From positions 4,869,001-4,933,000 of the forward strand of contig NZ_CP149798.1 in the NCBI RefSeq assembly GCF_037940415.1: a stretch of DNA of 64,000 bases, given 5' to 3'. The stretch is from Streptomyces sp. f51 (GTDB taxonomy: Bacteria > Actinomycetota > Actinomycetes > Streptomycetales > Streptomycetaceae). A program made the position numbers and the translations under genes. The notes under the pieces were generated by a model. It was not told where the DNA came from. It ran no database searches and saw only the letters and a program-made list of their open reading frames with translations. This document shows, piece after piece, positions 33,301 through 41,046 of this stretch; position 1 is the stretch's first letter; each line of letters starts with the position of its first letter.

Positions 33301-33933
33301 CTCGACGTCCTCATGGAGCGCCTCGACTCGGTGTGGAACGCGCTCGCCTTCGACGCGCCCTGGAAGTCCGCCCAGGAGAAGGAGCACGCGCGTGTGGCGC
33401 TCGAGCGCTTCCTGAAGTGGCACGTCATGGACCGCACGGGCCGTACCCCCGTGGCCAGCGAGCACGACTTCGACGTGACCCTGGAGGCGGGCTCCTACGA
33501 AGTACGCATCCGCGGCTCCATGGACCGTGTCGAGGCGGACACCGAGGGCCGCGCCTACGTGGTCGACTTCAAGACCGGCAAGCAGGCGCCGAGCGCCGCC
33601 GAGGTGACCCGTCACCCGCAGCTCGCCGTCTACCAGCTCGCCGTCGGCGAGGGCGCGGTCGACGGTGTCTTCGACGGCGTACGCCCCGAGGCGGGCGGCG
33701 CCGAGCTCGTCCAGCTCCGCCAGGGCGCACCCAAGAAGGACGGCGGCGAGACCCTTCCCAAGGTGCAGGCGCAGGAGCCGCTGGAGGGCGAGTGGGTCGG
33801 CGACCTGCTGGCGAACGCCGCCGGCAAGGTCCTCGACGAACGGTTCTCGCCCACGACGGGACAGCACTGCACCCACTGTTCCTTCCAGGCCTCGTGCAGT
33901 GCCCGGCCGGAGGGCCGGCAGGTGGTCGAGTGA
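30316..33933 (+). CDS. adnA: AdnA-like UvrD-family helicase-nuclease
   Basis: 1205 aa. N-terminal SF1A motor: Walker A AGPGTGKTTTL (about 56-66), FSRKAAVELRDR, VYVDEYQDTDPAQ, FGDPDQSIYAFRGA, MTAHRSKGLEW, FYVAATRARERLVV. The C-terminal RecB-type nuclease has VVDFKTGKQAP and HPQLAVYQ. One Cys in NTCALQWFLGR and the late CTHCSFQASC look like a four-Cys Fe-S site. It should pair with the next gene to resect double-strand breaks. An Asp/Ala-rich insert (about 490-575) with repeated PRAESGPD units is not typical. GTG 30316 start. Naming as AdnA follows gene order and is an inference. Confidence 0.85.
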   Translation: MSSTSSTRRLTHPSVRQGARGAYRLVRTAPAKAEPPRLDAGQRAVVDHGSGPLLVLAGPGTGKTTTLVESVAARIERGGDPERILVLTFSRKAAVELRDRMALRIGAARAPRATTFHSFCYALIRAHQDSDLFVEPLRLLSGPEQDVAVRELLAGQPDLERLGLAHVRWPDELRACLTTRGFADEVRAVLARSRELGLGPDALEAFARRIGRPDWGAAAAFLAEYLDVLDMQGVLDYAELVHRAVLLVGRPEVAERLAAQYDAVYVDEYQDTDPAQVRLLRGLAGGGRTLVAFGDPDQSIYAFRGADVNGILDFPDAFPRVGGRPAPVEVLGTSRRSGAELLGATRRLTQRMPLTRLPAQKVRAHRELAAVRDGGRVEVYTYPTSGTELDNIADILRRAHLEDGVPWGEMAVLVRAGSRTIPTIRRALTSAGVPLDIDGDDLPLRHEPAVAPLLTALRAVARAESGTSAGGAPHAVGASGAGESSDAADVDPGTATAPDAERTPDADADADRRAETGPDADADADAAPRAESGPDVGAEADAAPRAESGPEVGAETDADPRADTGPDAGGLRTDTAAVRVASWLDTETALTLLASPLASMDAADLRRLGRALREEERAGGNLVPPPSDVLLARALAEPERLVAHDPAYARGAQRLGALLRKARERLAGGGTAEEALWDLWDGTPWPQRLERAARRGGAAGRNADRDLDAVCALFATAERAEERTGGRGALNFLEEIDAEDIAADTLTRRAVRPEAVRLMTAHRSKGLEWRLVVVAGVQEGLWPDLRRRGSLLEADRIGRDGLAEPLTPGALLSEERRLFYVAATRARERLVVTAVKAPADDGDQPSRFLTELGVEPKDVTGRPRRPLAVAPLVAELRATTVDPRVSETLRQAAARRLARLAALADEEGRPLVPSAHPYRWWGMYEPTESKVPLRDRDQPVVLSGSALDQLANTCALQWFLGREVKADAPATAAQGFGNVVHVLADEVASGRTPADLDVLMERLDSVWNALAFDAPWKSAQEKEHARVALERFLKWHVMDRTGRTPVASEHDFDVTLEAGSYEVRIRGSMDRVEADTEGRAYVVDFKTGKQAPSAAEVTRHPQLAVYQLAVGEGAVDGVFDGVRPEAGGAELVQLRQGAPKKDGGETLPKVQAQEPLEGEWVGDLLANAAGKVLDERFSPTTGQHCTHCSFQASCSARPEGRQVVE

Positions 33934-33940
33934 CGGGCCC

Positions 33941-33984
33941 GCACCGGTCCCGGGGCCGAGCGGCACCGGTCCCGGGGCCGAGCG
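33941..33984. repeat. perfect tandem 22-bp repeat
   Basis: Two identical 22-bp copies (33941-33962 and 33963-33984) just after the adnA stop, with a degraded third copy near 33990. The rest of the 278-bp gap before adnB shows no gene. Confidence 0.85.
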
Positions 33985-34211
33985 ACGGGCCCTCGCCGGT
34001 CCCGGCGTCGGTAGCGGGCCCCGCTCCTACCCCGGTGGCGATGGCGGGAGCGCCGCTCCTGCCCCCGGTTCTACGACAGGCTGCCGGACCGGCCACGGGG
34101 GACCCGACGTCGGCGAGTGACGCATAGCACCACATGTGCTGACCTGCGGTTCTTTCGCCCCGCACGCCGATGTGGCCACCGCTGTCAGCGGACGCCGCTA
34201 GCCTCTGCGAC

Positions 34212-37200
34212 ATGCCCGCCCGTATCACCGACCCCGAACAGCTCAAGGAGCTCCTCGGCATCCCGTTCACCCCGGAACAGATGGCCTGCATCACCGCGGA
34301 GCCCGCCCCGCAGGTGATCGTGGCCGGGGCCGGTTCGGGCAAGACCACGGTGATGGCGGCCCGCGTCCTCTGGCTGGTCGGCAGCGGGCAGGTGGCCCCC
34401 GAGCAGGTCCTCGGGCTGACGTTCACCAACAAGGCGGCGGGCGAACTCGCCGAGCGGGTCCGCAAGGCGCTCGTCAGGGCGGGCATCACCGACCCGGACG
34501 TCATCGACCCCGACAACCCGCCGGGCGAGCCGGTCATCTCCACGTACCACGCCTTCGCGGGCCGGCTGCTGACCGACCACGGACTGCGCATCGGGCTCGA
34601 ACCGACGACCCGGCTCCTGGCCGACGCCACCCGCTACCAGCTCGCCGCGCGCGTGCTGCGCGAGGCGCGGGGCCCGTACCCGGCCCTGACCCGCTCCTTC
34701 CCGGACCTGGTGGGCGACCTCCTGACCCTCGACTCCGAGCTCTCCGAACACCTCGTGGCGGCCGAGGACCTGCGCGCCCACGACGCCGAGCTGCTGCGCA
34801 CCCTGGAAGGCGCCAGGCTCACCAACGCGGACCTGCGCAAGGTCCCCGAGGCCGCCGCCGCCCGGCGCGAACTCGCCGAGCTGGTGGGCCGCTACCGCGC
34901 GGCCAAACGAGAGCGCGACCTCCTCGACTTCGGCGACCAGATCGCCCTCTCGGCCACCCTCGCCCGCACCCGCCCCGAGGTCGGGGAGATCCTGCGGGAC
35001 GAGTTCCGGGTGGTCCTGCTGGACGAGTACCAGGACACGTCGGTGGCCCAGCGCGTCCTGCTCGCCGGACTGTTCGGCGGCGGCACCGGACACCCCGTGA
35101 CCGCGGTCGGCGACCCCTGCCAGGCCATCTACGGCTGGCGCGGCGCCTCGGTGGCCAACCTCGACGACTTCCCCGAGCACTTCGCGCGCCCCGACGGCCG
35201 CCCCGCGACCCGCCAGTCGCTCAGCGAGAACCGCCGCAGCGGTGGCCGCCTCCTCGACCTCGCCAACGGTCTCGCGGAGCCGCTGCGCGCCATGCACGCG
35301 GGCGTGGAATCCCTGAGGCCCGCCCCGGGGGCCGAGCGGGACGGCCTGGTGCGCTGCGCGCTGCTGCGCACCCACGCCGAGGAGATCGGCTGGCTCGCCG
35401 ACTCCATCGCCCATCTCGTACGCACCGGGACGGCACCGGCCGAGATCGCCGTCCTGTGCCGCACCGCCACGGACTTCGCCGAGATCCAGGGCGCGCTCGT
35501 CGCCCGTGACATCCCCGTCGAGGTGGTGGGCCTGTCCGGTCTGCTGCACCTGCCCGAGGTGGCCGACCTCGTCGCCGTCTGCGAGGTGCTCCAGGACCCG
35601 GGGGCGAACGCCTCCCTCGTCCGACTGCTCACCGGCCCGCGCTGGCGCATCGGCCCGCGCGATCTCGCCCTCCTCGGGCGCCGTGCCCGTCTGCTCGTGT
35701 CCCACGCGCGCGTGGGCGCCGACGACGACCCGGACCGCAGGCTCGCCGCGGCCGTCGAGGGGGTCGACCCGGCCGAGGTGATCTCGCTCGCCGACGCCCT
35801 CGACACGTTCCTGGAGACGCCCGTCGGGGCCTCGGGGGACGACGACGGGCTGCCCTTCTCGCCGGACGCGCGCGTGCGCTTCGCGCGGCTCGCCGCCGAA
35901 CTGCGCGACCTGCGGCGCTCGCTCGCCGACCCGCTGATGGACGTCCTGCACCGGGTCCTGGCCGTCACCGGCCTGGAGGTGGAGCTCTCCGCGTCCCCGC
36001 ACGCCCTGGCCGCCCGCCGCCGGGAGACCCTGTCCAACTTCCTGGACGTCGCCGCGTCCTTCGCGTCCGGCGACGGCGAGGCGAGCCTGCTGGCCTTCCT
36101 CGGCTTCCTGCGCACCGCCGCGCAGTACGAGAAGGGCCTGGACAACGCCCTGCCCGGCGGGGAGAACACCGTCAAGGTGCTCACGGCACACAAGTCCAAG
36201 GGCCTGGAGTGGGACGTCGTGGCCGTCCCCGGTCTCGTCAGTGGCACCTTCCCCAGCGGCCAGGGCCGCGAGAAGTGGACCGCCCAGGGCAAGGTCCTGC
36301 CTCACAAGCTGCGCGGCGACGCCGACACGCTGCCCGACGTCGAGTCCTGGGACGCCAAGGGCATCAAGGCCTTCCAGGAGGCCATGAAGGCCCACCAGCA
36401 CACCGAGGAACTGCGCCTCGGCTACGTGACGTTCACGCGCCCCCGTTCCCTCCTGCTCGGCTCCGGCCACTGGTGGGGGCCCTCCCAGAAGCGGACGCGC
36501 GGCCCCTCGGACTTCCTGCACGCCCTCCACGACCACTGCGTGGCCGGGCACGGCGAGATCGAGGTGTGGGCGGACGAACCGGCCGACGGCGAGGAGAACC
36601 CGGCCCTGGGAGAGGCGGCGACCGACCACGCCTGGCCGCTCCCGCTCGACGACGCGGCCCTCGCCCGCCGCCGCGCGGCGGCCGAGACGGTGCTCGCCCA
36701 CCTGGAGGAGGCCGCGTCCCACGAAGGGGCCCACCCGGGCGCCGACGCGCACCCGCGCACGGCCGCCCACGACCCCGGCTCCCACGACGATCCGGAATGG
36801 CCGCCCCCGCCCGAGGACGACGACGTCCCGCCCTACGACGAGTACGACGCGTACGGCGAGGACGGCGAGGACGGTCTCCCCGAGGACGCGTTCCCCGAGG
36901 ACTCGTTCCTGGACGACGTGGCCTACGGAGACCCGCAGGACGGCCCCGCGGAGAGCGCCCGGCCCGGCGACGAAGACCCGGACTGGGACTCCTGGACGAC
37001 GCGGCGGCCCGGAGACCGCCCGGCCGGCCGCGGGGGCGGACGTCCGACGGTGCCGCACCAGGCCCAGGCCCCCTCCGCCCGCCCGCACCCCCGTGAGGCC
37101 GGGAGCGAGCGCCTCACCCTCGAGGAGGCTCGCACCCTCGCCTCCTGGGACCGCGACCTTGACGCGCTGACCGGGGAGCTCAAGCGCGCCCGCGAGACCG

Positions 37201-37859
37201 TCACCCACGTACCGCTGCCTGCTTCGCTCACCGCCTCCCAGCTGCTGCGCATGGCCGCCGACCCGGACGGCTTCGCCCAGGAGCTCGCGCGCCCCATGCC
37301 GCGCCCACCGCAGCCCGCCGCGCGCCGGGGCACGCGCTTCCACGCCTGGGTGGAGTCACGCTTCGAGGAGCTGCGGCTGCCGATGCTCGACCCCGACGAC
37401 CTGCCCGGCGGCGAGGCGGAGATCGCCGACGAGCAGGACCTGCAAGCCCTGAAGGACGCCTTCGAACGCAGTCCCTACGCGCACCGCACCCCCTATCGCG
37501 TCGAGGTGCCCTTCCAGCTCTCGATCGCCGGCCGGGTCGTCCGCGGCCGCATCGACGCCGTCTACAGGAACGGCGAAGGCGAGGAGGCGACGTACGAGAT
37601 CATCGACTGGAAGACCGGTCACGGTCGCACGGCCGACCCGCTCCAGCTCGCGCTGTACCGCCTGGGCTGGGCCGAGCGGCAGGGCGTGCCCCTGGAATCC
37701 GTCACGGCCGCGTTCCTCCATGTGCGCGACGGCGAGATCGTACGACCGGACGGGCTCCCGGGCCGTGCGGCACTGGAGCGGCTGCTCACCGAGGACCCGG
37801 GCGCACGCGGCGAGCTCCCCGGAGAACCACCGGACGAACACGCCTCTGTGGGCGGATAG
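34212..37859 (+). CDS. adnB: AdnB-like UvrD-family helicase-nuclease
   Basis: 1215 aa. SF1A motor: VAGAGSGKTTVMAARVL, LTFTNKAAGELAERV, VVLLDEYQDTSVAQ, VGDPCQAIYGWRGA, LTAHKSKGLEWDVV, LGYVTFTRPRSLLL. A long acidic linker (about 865-930, PPPPEDDDVPPYDEYDAYG and following) separates it from a RecB nuclease domain with RRGTRFHAWVESRF and EIIDWKTGHGRTADPLQLALYRLG. No Cys cluster is seen here. It is the likely partner of the preceding gene in the AdnAB end-resection complex. ATG 34212 lies 7 nt after TAGCCT with no SD. The stop TAG is part of the next gene's -10 box. Confidence 0.87.
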   Translation: MPARITDPEQLKELLGIPFTPEQMACITAEPAPQVIVAGAGSGKTTVMAARVLWLVGSGQVAPEQVLGLTFTNKAAGELAERVRKALVRAGITDPDVIDPDNPPGEPVISTYHAFAGRLLTDHGLRIGLEPTTRLLADATRYQLAARVLREARGPYPALTRSFPDLVGDLLTLDSELSEHLVAAEDLRAHDAELLRTLEGARLTNADLRKVPEAAAARRELAELVGRYRAAKRERDLLDFGDQIALSATLARTRPEVGEILRDEFRVVLLDEYQDTSVAQRVLLAGLFGGGTGHPVTAVGDPCQAIYGWRGASVANLDDFPEHFARPDGRPATRQSLSENRRSGGRLLDLANGLAEPLRAMHAGVESLRPAPGAERDGLVRCALLRTHAEEIGWLADSIAHLVRTGTAPAEIAVLCRTATDFAEIQGALVARDIPVEVVGLSGLLHLPEVADLVAVCEVLQDPGANASLVRLLTGPRWRIGPRDLALLGRRARLLVSHARVGADDDPDRRLAAAVEGVDPAEVISLADALDTFLETPVGASGDDDGLPFSPDARVRFARLAAELRDLRRSLADPLMDVLHRVLAVTGLEVELSASPHALAARRRETLSNFLDVAASFASGDGEASLLAFLGFLRTAAQYEKGLDNALPGGENTVKVLTAHKSKGLEWDVVAVPGLVSGTFPSGQGREKWTAQGKVLPHKLRGDADTLPDVESWDAKGIKAFQEAMKAHQHTEELRLGYVTFTRPRSLLLGSGHWWGPSQKRTRGPSDFLHALHDHCVAGHGEIEVWADEPADGEENPALGEAATDHAWPLPLDDAALARRRAAAETVLAHLEEAASHEGAHPGADAHPRTAAHDPGSHDDPEWPPPPEDDDVPPYDEYDAYGEDGEDGLPEDAFPEDSFLDDVAYGDPQDGPAESARPGDEDPDWDSWTTRRPGDRPAGRGGGRPTVPHQAQAPSARPHPREAGSERLTLEEARTLASWDRDLDALTGELKRARETVTHVPLPASLTASQLLRMAADPDGFAQELARPMPRPPQPAARRGTRFHAWVESRFEELRLPMLDPDDLPGGEAEIADEQDLQALKDAFERSPYAHRTPYRVEVPFQLSIAGRVVRGRIDAVYRNGEGEEATYEIIDWKTGHGRTADPLQLALYRLGWAERQGVPLESVTAAFLHVRDGEIVRPDGLPGRAALERLLTEDPGARGELPGEPPDEHASVGG

Positions 37860-37869
37860 GCTCAGGAAC

Positions 37870-39282
37870 ATGAGCAAGCCCGTTGACAACGCCGTCAGCA
37901 CCGTCCGTACGTACATCGAGACCCACCGCGCCGCCTTCCTCGACGACCTCGGTCAGTGGCTGCGCATCCCCTCGGTCTCGGCACAGCCCGAACACGCGGC
38001 GGACGTGGCACGCAGCGCCGACTGGCTCGCCGCCAAACTCCGGGAGACAGGCTTCCCGACCTGCGAGGTCTGGCCGACCGCGGGCGCCCCCGCCGTCTTC
38101 GCCGAGTGGCCCTCCGAAGACCCCGAGGCACCCACCGTCCTCGTCTACGGACACCACGACGTGCAGCCGGCCGCCCGTGAGGACGGATGGGACACGGACC
38201 CCTTCGAACCGGTGATCCGGGGCAACCGCCTCCACGCGCGCGGGGCCGCGGACGACAAGGGCCAGGTGTTCTTCCACACACTCGGCGTCCGCGCCCACCT
38301 CGCCGCCACCGGACGCACCACCCCCGCCGTGCACCTGAAGCTGCTGATCGAGGGCGAGGAGGAGTCGGGCTCCCCGCACTTCCGCGACCTCGTCGAGGAG
38401 AGGGCCGCGCGGCTCGCCGCGGACGCCGTGATCGTCTCCGACACCGGCATGTGGTCGGAGGACACCCCCACGGTCTGCACGGGCATGAGGGGCCTCGCCG
38501 AGTGCGAGATCGTCCTTCACGGACCCGAGCAGGACATCCACTCCGGATCGTTCGGCGGAGCCGTGCCCAATCCCGCCACCGCGGTCGCCCGCCTGGTCGC
38601 GGCGCTGCACGACGGCCACGCGCGCGTGGCCGTGCCCGGCTTCTACGAAGGCGTCACCGAACTCACCGACCGCGAGCGCGAACTCTTCGCCGAACTGCCC
38701 TTCGACGAGGAACGGTGGCTGCGCACCGCCAGGTCGACGGCCACCCACGGAGAGGCCGGACACACCACCCTGGAGCGCGTCTGGGCCCGCCCGACCGCCG
38801 AGGTCAACGGCATCGGCGGCGGCTACCAGGGCGCGGGCAGCAAGACGATCATCCCGTCCTCGGCCATGGTGAAGCTCTCCTTCCGGCTCGTCGCCGGGCA
38901 GGACCCGGACCACGTCGAGAAGGCCGTACGCGCCTGGGCGGCCGAGCAGGTGCCCGCCGGCATCCGGCACGAGATCACGTTCGGGGCGGCGACCCGTCCG
39001 TGTCTGACACCCCTGGACCACCCCGCCCTCCAGTCCGTCGTACGCGCCATGGGCCTGGCCTTCCAGCAGCCGGTCCGCTACACCCGCGAGGGCGGCTCGG
39101 GACCGGCCGCCGACCTCCAGGAAGTCCTCGGCGCCCCGGTGCTCTTCCTGGGCATCTCCGTCCCCTCCGACGGCTGGCACGCCCCCGGCGAGAAGGTCGA
39201 ACTCGACCTCCTCATGAAGGGCGTCGAGACGACCGCCCACCTGTGGGCCGACCTGGCCGAGAACTGGCGCGGGACACCCTGA
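37870..39282 (+). CDS. M20-family metallopeptidase (dipeptidase)
   Basis: 470 aa, cytosolic. The M20 two-zinc pattern is visible: GHHDVQP, ARGAADDKG, EGEEESGSP, VSDTGMW and the late His in DGWHAPGEKVELD. The lid domain has VNGIGGGYQGAGSKTIIPS. Family members hydrolyse dipeptides or acylated amino acids; CNDP-like dipeptidase is closest by motif. The start is 10 nt after adnB. TAGGCT at 37857-37862 ends 7 nt before the ATG, so it can be transcribed separately and leaderless. A weak AGGA is also present. Confidence 0.9.
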   Translation: MSKPVDNAVSTVRTYIETHRAAFLDDLGQWLRIPSVSAQPEHAADVARSADWLAAKLRETGFPTCEVWPTAGAPAVFAEWPSEDPEAPTVLVYGHHDVQPAAREDGWDTDPFEPVIRGNRLHARGAADDKGQVFFHTLGVRAHLAATGRTTPAVHLKLLIEGEEESGSPHFRDLVEERAARLAADAVIVSDTGMWSEDTPTVCTGMRGLAECEIVLHGPEQDIHSGSFGGAVPNPATAVARLVAALHDGHARVAVPGFYEGVTELTDRERELFAELPFDEERWLRTARSTATHGEAGHTTLERVWARPTAEVNGIGGGYQGAGSKTIIPSSAMVKLSFRLVAGQDPDHVEKAVRAWAAEQVPAGIRHEITFGAATRPCLTPLDHPALQSVVRAMGLAFQQPVRYTREGGSGPAADLQEVLGAPVLFLGISVPSDGWHAPGEKVELDLLMKGVETTAHLWADLAENWRGTP

Positions 39283-39377
39283 ACGAGCCGCATCGCAGCC
39301 CCAAGAGCGCACCGCACGACCGTCCTGCTGGACCGCCCGCCGAAATATCCGTTCCACCGGGGGAGTTGGAAGCATCC

Positions 39378-40322
39378 GTGACCACCTGGACCGACCACAG
39401 CGCCGACCGTCCCATCTCGCTGACCGCTCCGAGCGGCATCGACCGGGCCGCCCATCACCGGCTCGACGAGGCCTGGCTCGCGGCGGCCTGGAGCCACCCC
39501 ACGACCCGTGTCTTCGTGGTCTCCGGTGGTCAGGTGCTCATCGACGAGACGGCCGACGGCACCACCGAACTGCTGATGACGCCCTCCTTCGAGGCCCCGC
39601 TCACCGAGGCGCACCGCTACTTCCTGGGCACGGACGACGACGGGGTGAGCTACTTCGCGCTCCAGAAGGACACGCTTCCCGGCCGCATCGACCAGTCCGC
39701 CCGCCCGGCCGGCCTGCGTGAGGCGGGCCTGCTGCTGTCGCCGCGTGAGGCGGGCCTGATGGTGCACGCCGTCGGCCTGGAGAACTGGCAGCGCACCCAT
39801 CGCTTCTGCTCCCGCTGCGGCGAGCGCACCGTCATCGCCGCCGCCGGACACATCCGCCGCTGCCCCGCCTGCGGTGCCGAGCACTACCCGCGCACCGACC
39901 CGGCCGTGATCATGGCCGTGACGGACGACGACGACCGCATCCTGCTCGGCCGGCAGGTGCACTGGCCCGAAGGCCGCTTCTCCACCCTCGCGGGCTTCGT
40001 CGAGCCCGGTGAGTCCATCGAGCAGTCGGTGCGCCGAGAGGTCTTCGAGGAGGCCGGGGTCACGGTCGGCGAGGTCGAGTACGTAGCCAGCCAGCCCTGG
40101 CCGTTCCCCTCCAGCCTGATGCTGGGCTTCCGGGCCCGCGCCACCTCGTCGGAGATCGACGTCGACGGCGAGGAGATCGAGGAGGCCCGCTGGTTCTCCC
40201 GGGACGACCTGCGCGCCGCCTTCGAGTCAGGAGAGGTGCTGCCTCCCTACGGGATCTCGATCGCGGCGCGCCTGATCGAGCTCTGGTACGGCAAGCCCCT
40301 GCCGACCCGCAACGCCCCCTGA
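39378..40322 (+). CDS. nudC: NAD(H) diphosphatase NudC
   Basis: 314 aa. The zinc ribbon CSRCG (Cys144, Cys147) and CPACG is followed by YPRTDPAVI, the Nudix box GFVEPGESIEQSVRREVFEEAGV and SQPWPFPSSLMLGF, the NADH-pyrophosphatase signature. It hydrolyses NAD(H) and can remove NAD caps from RNA. GTG 39378 has GGAAG 7 nt upstream. The position between adnAB and mycoredoxin matches mycobacteria. A terminator follows. Confidence 0.94.
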   Translation: MTTWTDHSADRPISLTAPSGIDRAAHHRLDEAWLAAAWSHPTTRVFVVSGGQVLIDETADGTTELLMTPSFEAPLTEAHRYFLGTDDDGVSYFALQKDTLPGRIDQSARPAGLREAGLLLSPREAGLMVHAVGLENWQRTHRFCSRCGERTVIAAAGHIRRCPACGAEHYPRTDPAVIMAVTDDDDRILLGRQVHWPEGRFSTLAGFVEPGESIEQSVRREVFEEAGVTVGEVEYVASQPWPFPSSLMLGFRARATSSEIDVDGEEIEEARWFSRDDLRAAFESGEVLPPYGISIAARLIELWYGKPLPTRNAP

Positions 40323-40342
40323 GCGTGCCCCGGACATGACGG

Positions 40343-40372
40343 TGCCCCTCCGACGAGTTCGACGGAGGGGCA
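40343..40372. terminator. bidirectional terminator between nudC and mycoredoxin
   Basis: A 10-bp perfect stem (40343-40352 with 40363-40372) between convergent genes. Confidence 0.75.
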
Positions 40373-40391
40373 TTGCCGTGCGCGCGGGAGG

Positions 40392-40646
40392 TCAGGCGGT
40401 GAGGGCCTGCTTCACCTGGGCGAGACTCGGGTTCGTCATGACGGCCTCGGTGCCGCCTGCGGCGACCACCAGGACCGTCGGAACGGTCTGGTTGCCGCCG
40501 TTCGCCTTCTCGACGAACGCCGCGGACTGCGGGTCCTGCTCGATGTTGATCTCGGTGTACGCGATGCCCTCACGGTCCATCTGGCTCTTGAGCCGACGGC
40601 AGTAGCCGCACCACGTGGTGCTGTACATCGTCACAGTTCCCTGCAT
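40392..40646 (-). CDS. mycoredoxin (glutaredoxin-like, CGYC)
   Basis: 84 aa, complete thioredoxin fold. Active site TTWCGYC (Cys13, Cys16), cis-Pro motif QTVPTVLV, and a C-terminal helix PSLAQVKQAL. Mycoredoxins reduce mycothiol-protein mixed disulfides. A consensus sigma-R-type promoter lies 49 nt upstream, which fits a thiol-stress role. ATG 40646; the upstream AAGGAGCG supplies the SD. Confidence 0.93.
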   Translation of the reverse strand: MQGTVTMYSTTWCGYCRRLKSQMDREGIAYTEINIEQDPQSAAFVEKANGGNQTVPTVLVVAAGGTEAVMTNPSLAQVKQALTA

Positions 40647-40694
40647 GTCGCATGCGCTCCTTCACGGCTTCGGGTGGCTGGTCGCTGCAAGTGG

Positions 40695-40721
40695 AACGCA
40701 GGTCACCCGGTCGCCATTCCC
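40695..40721 (-). promoter_or_regulatory. sigma-R type promoter of the mycoredoxin gene
   Basis: On the minus strand: GGGAAT (40721-40716), exactly 18 bp, GTT (40697-40695). Full consensus, with the start expected about 45 nt before the ATG. Confidence 0.75.
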
Positions 40722-40853
40722 GTGGGGGGTATCCGGGCCGCCCGCCGGCACGTGACGCTCACCGCATCCGCGCCGCACCGCAGGTGAGGACGGTCGCGGC
40801 GGGGGAGGGGCGTGGCGCCCGCATGTGGTGACCCTCGTGCCCCTGGCGCCTGG

Positions 40854-40906
40854 GGTGCCCGGGTGCCCGGGGTGCCCGTGGTGCCCGTGGTGCCCGGGCG
40901 AGGCAC
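40854..40906. repeat. short GGTGCCCG tandem repeats
   Basis: Five to six imperfect 9-10 bp units of GGTGCCCG type lie in the 400-bp gap between mycoredoxin and uvrD2. Apart from the mycoredoxin promoter and a CAGCAT box before uvrD2, the gap shows nothing else I can support. Confidence 0.7.
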
Positions 40907-41046
40907 CCGGGCGCGGGCGCCGGTGTGGCCGAAAGGTGCCCCCGGAACGGGCGGCGGAGGTGACGCTCGCCGCATTCGTACGATCGCAGCGGTCTCCCTG
41001 TGGACAACCGGCTCACCCGTCTCCGCCGACCTGGCAGCATGGCTGT

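Noticed and set aside
29521..33966. A 1481-codon minus-strand frame
   Set aside because: It is antisense to adnA, with no domain and His/Arg/Gly-rich shadow composition.
34185..37343. A 1052-codon minus-strand frame opposite adnB
   Set aside because: Antisense shadow in G+C-rich DNA; the plus strand carries all the helicase motifs.
40854..40906. Short tandem units as a CRISPR or iteron array
   Set aside because: Units are only 9-10 bp, imperfect and low-complexity, with no replication gene nearby.
40825..41046. N-terminal extension of UvrD2
   Set aside because: The extension encodes repeat-derived VPGCPGCPWCP sequence; the family start fits GTG 41047 with a -10 box just upstream.
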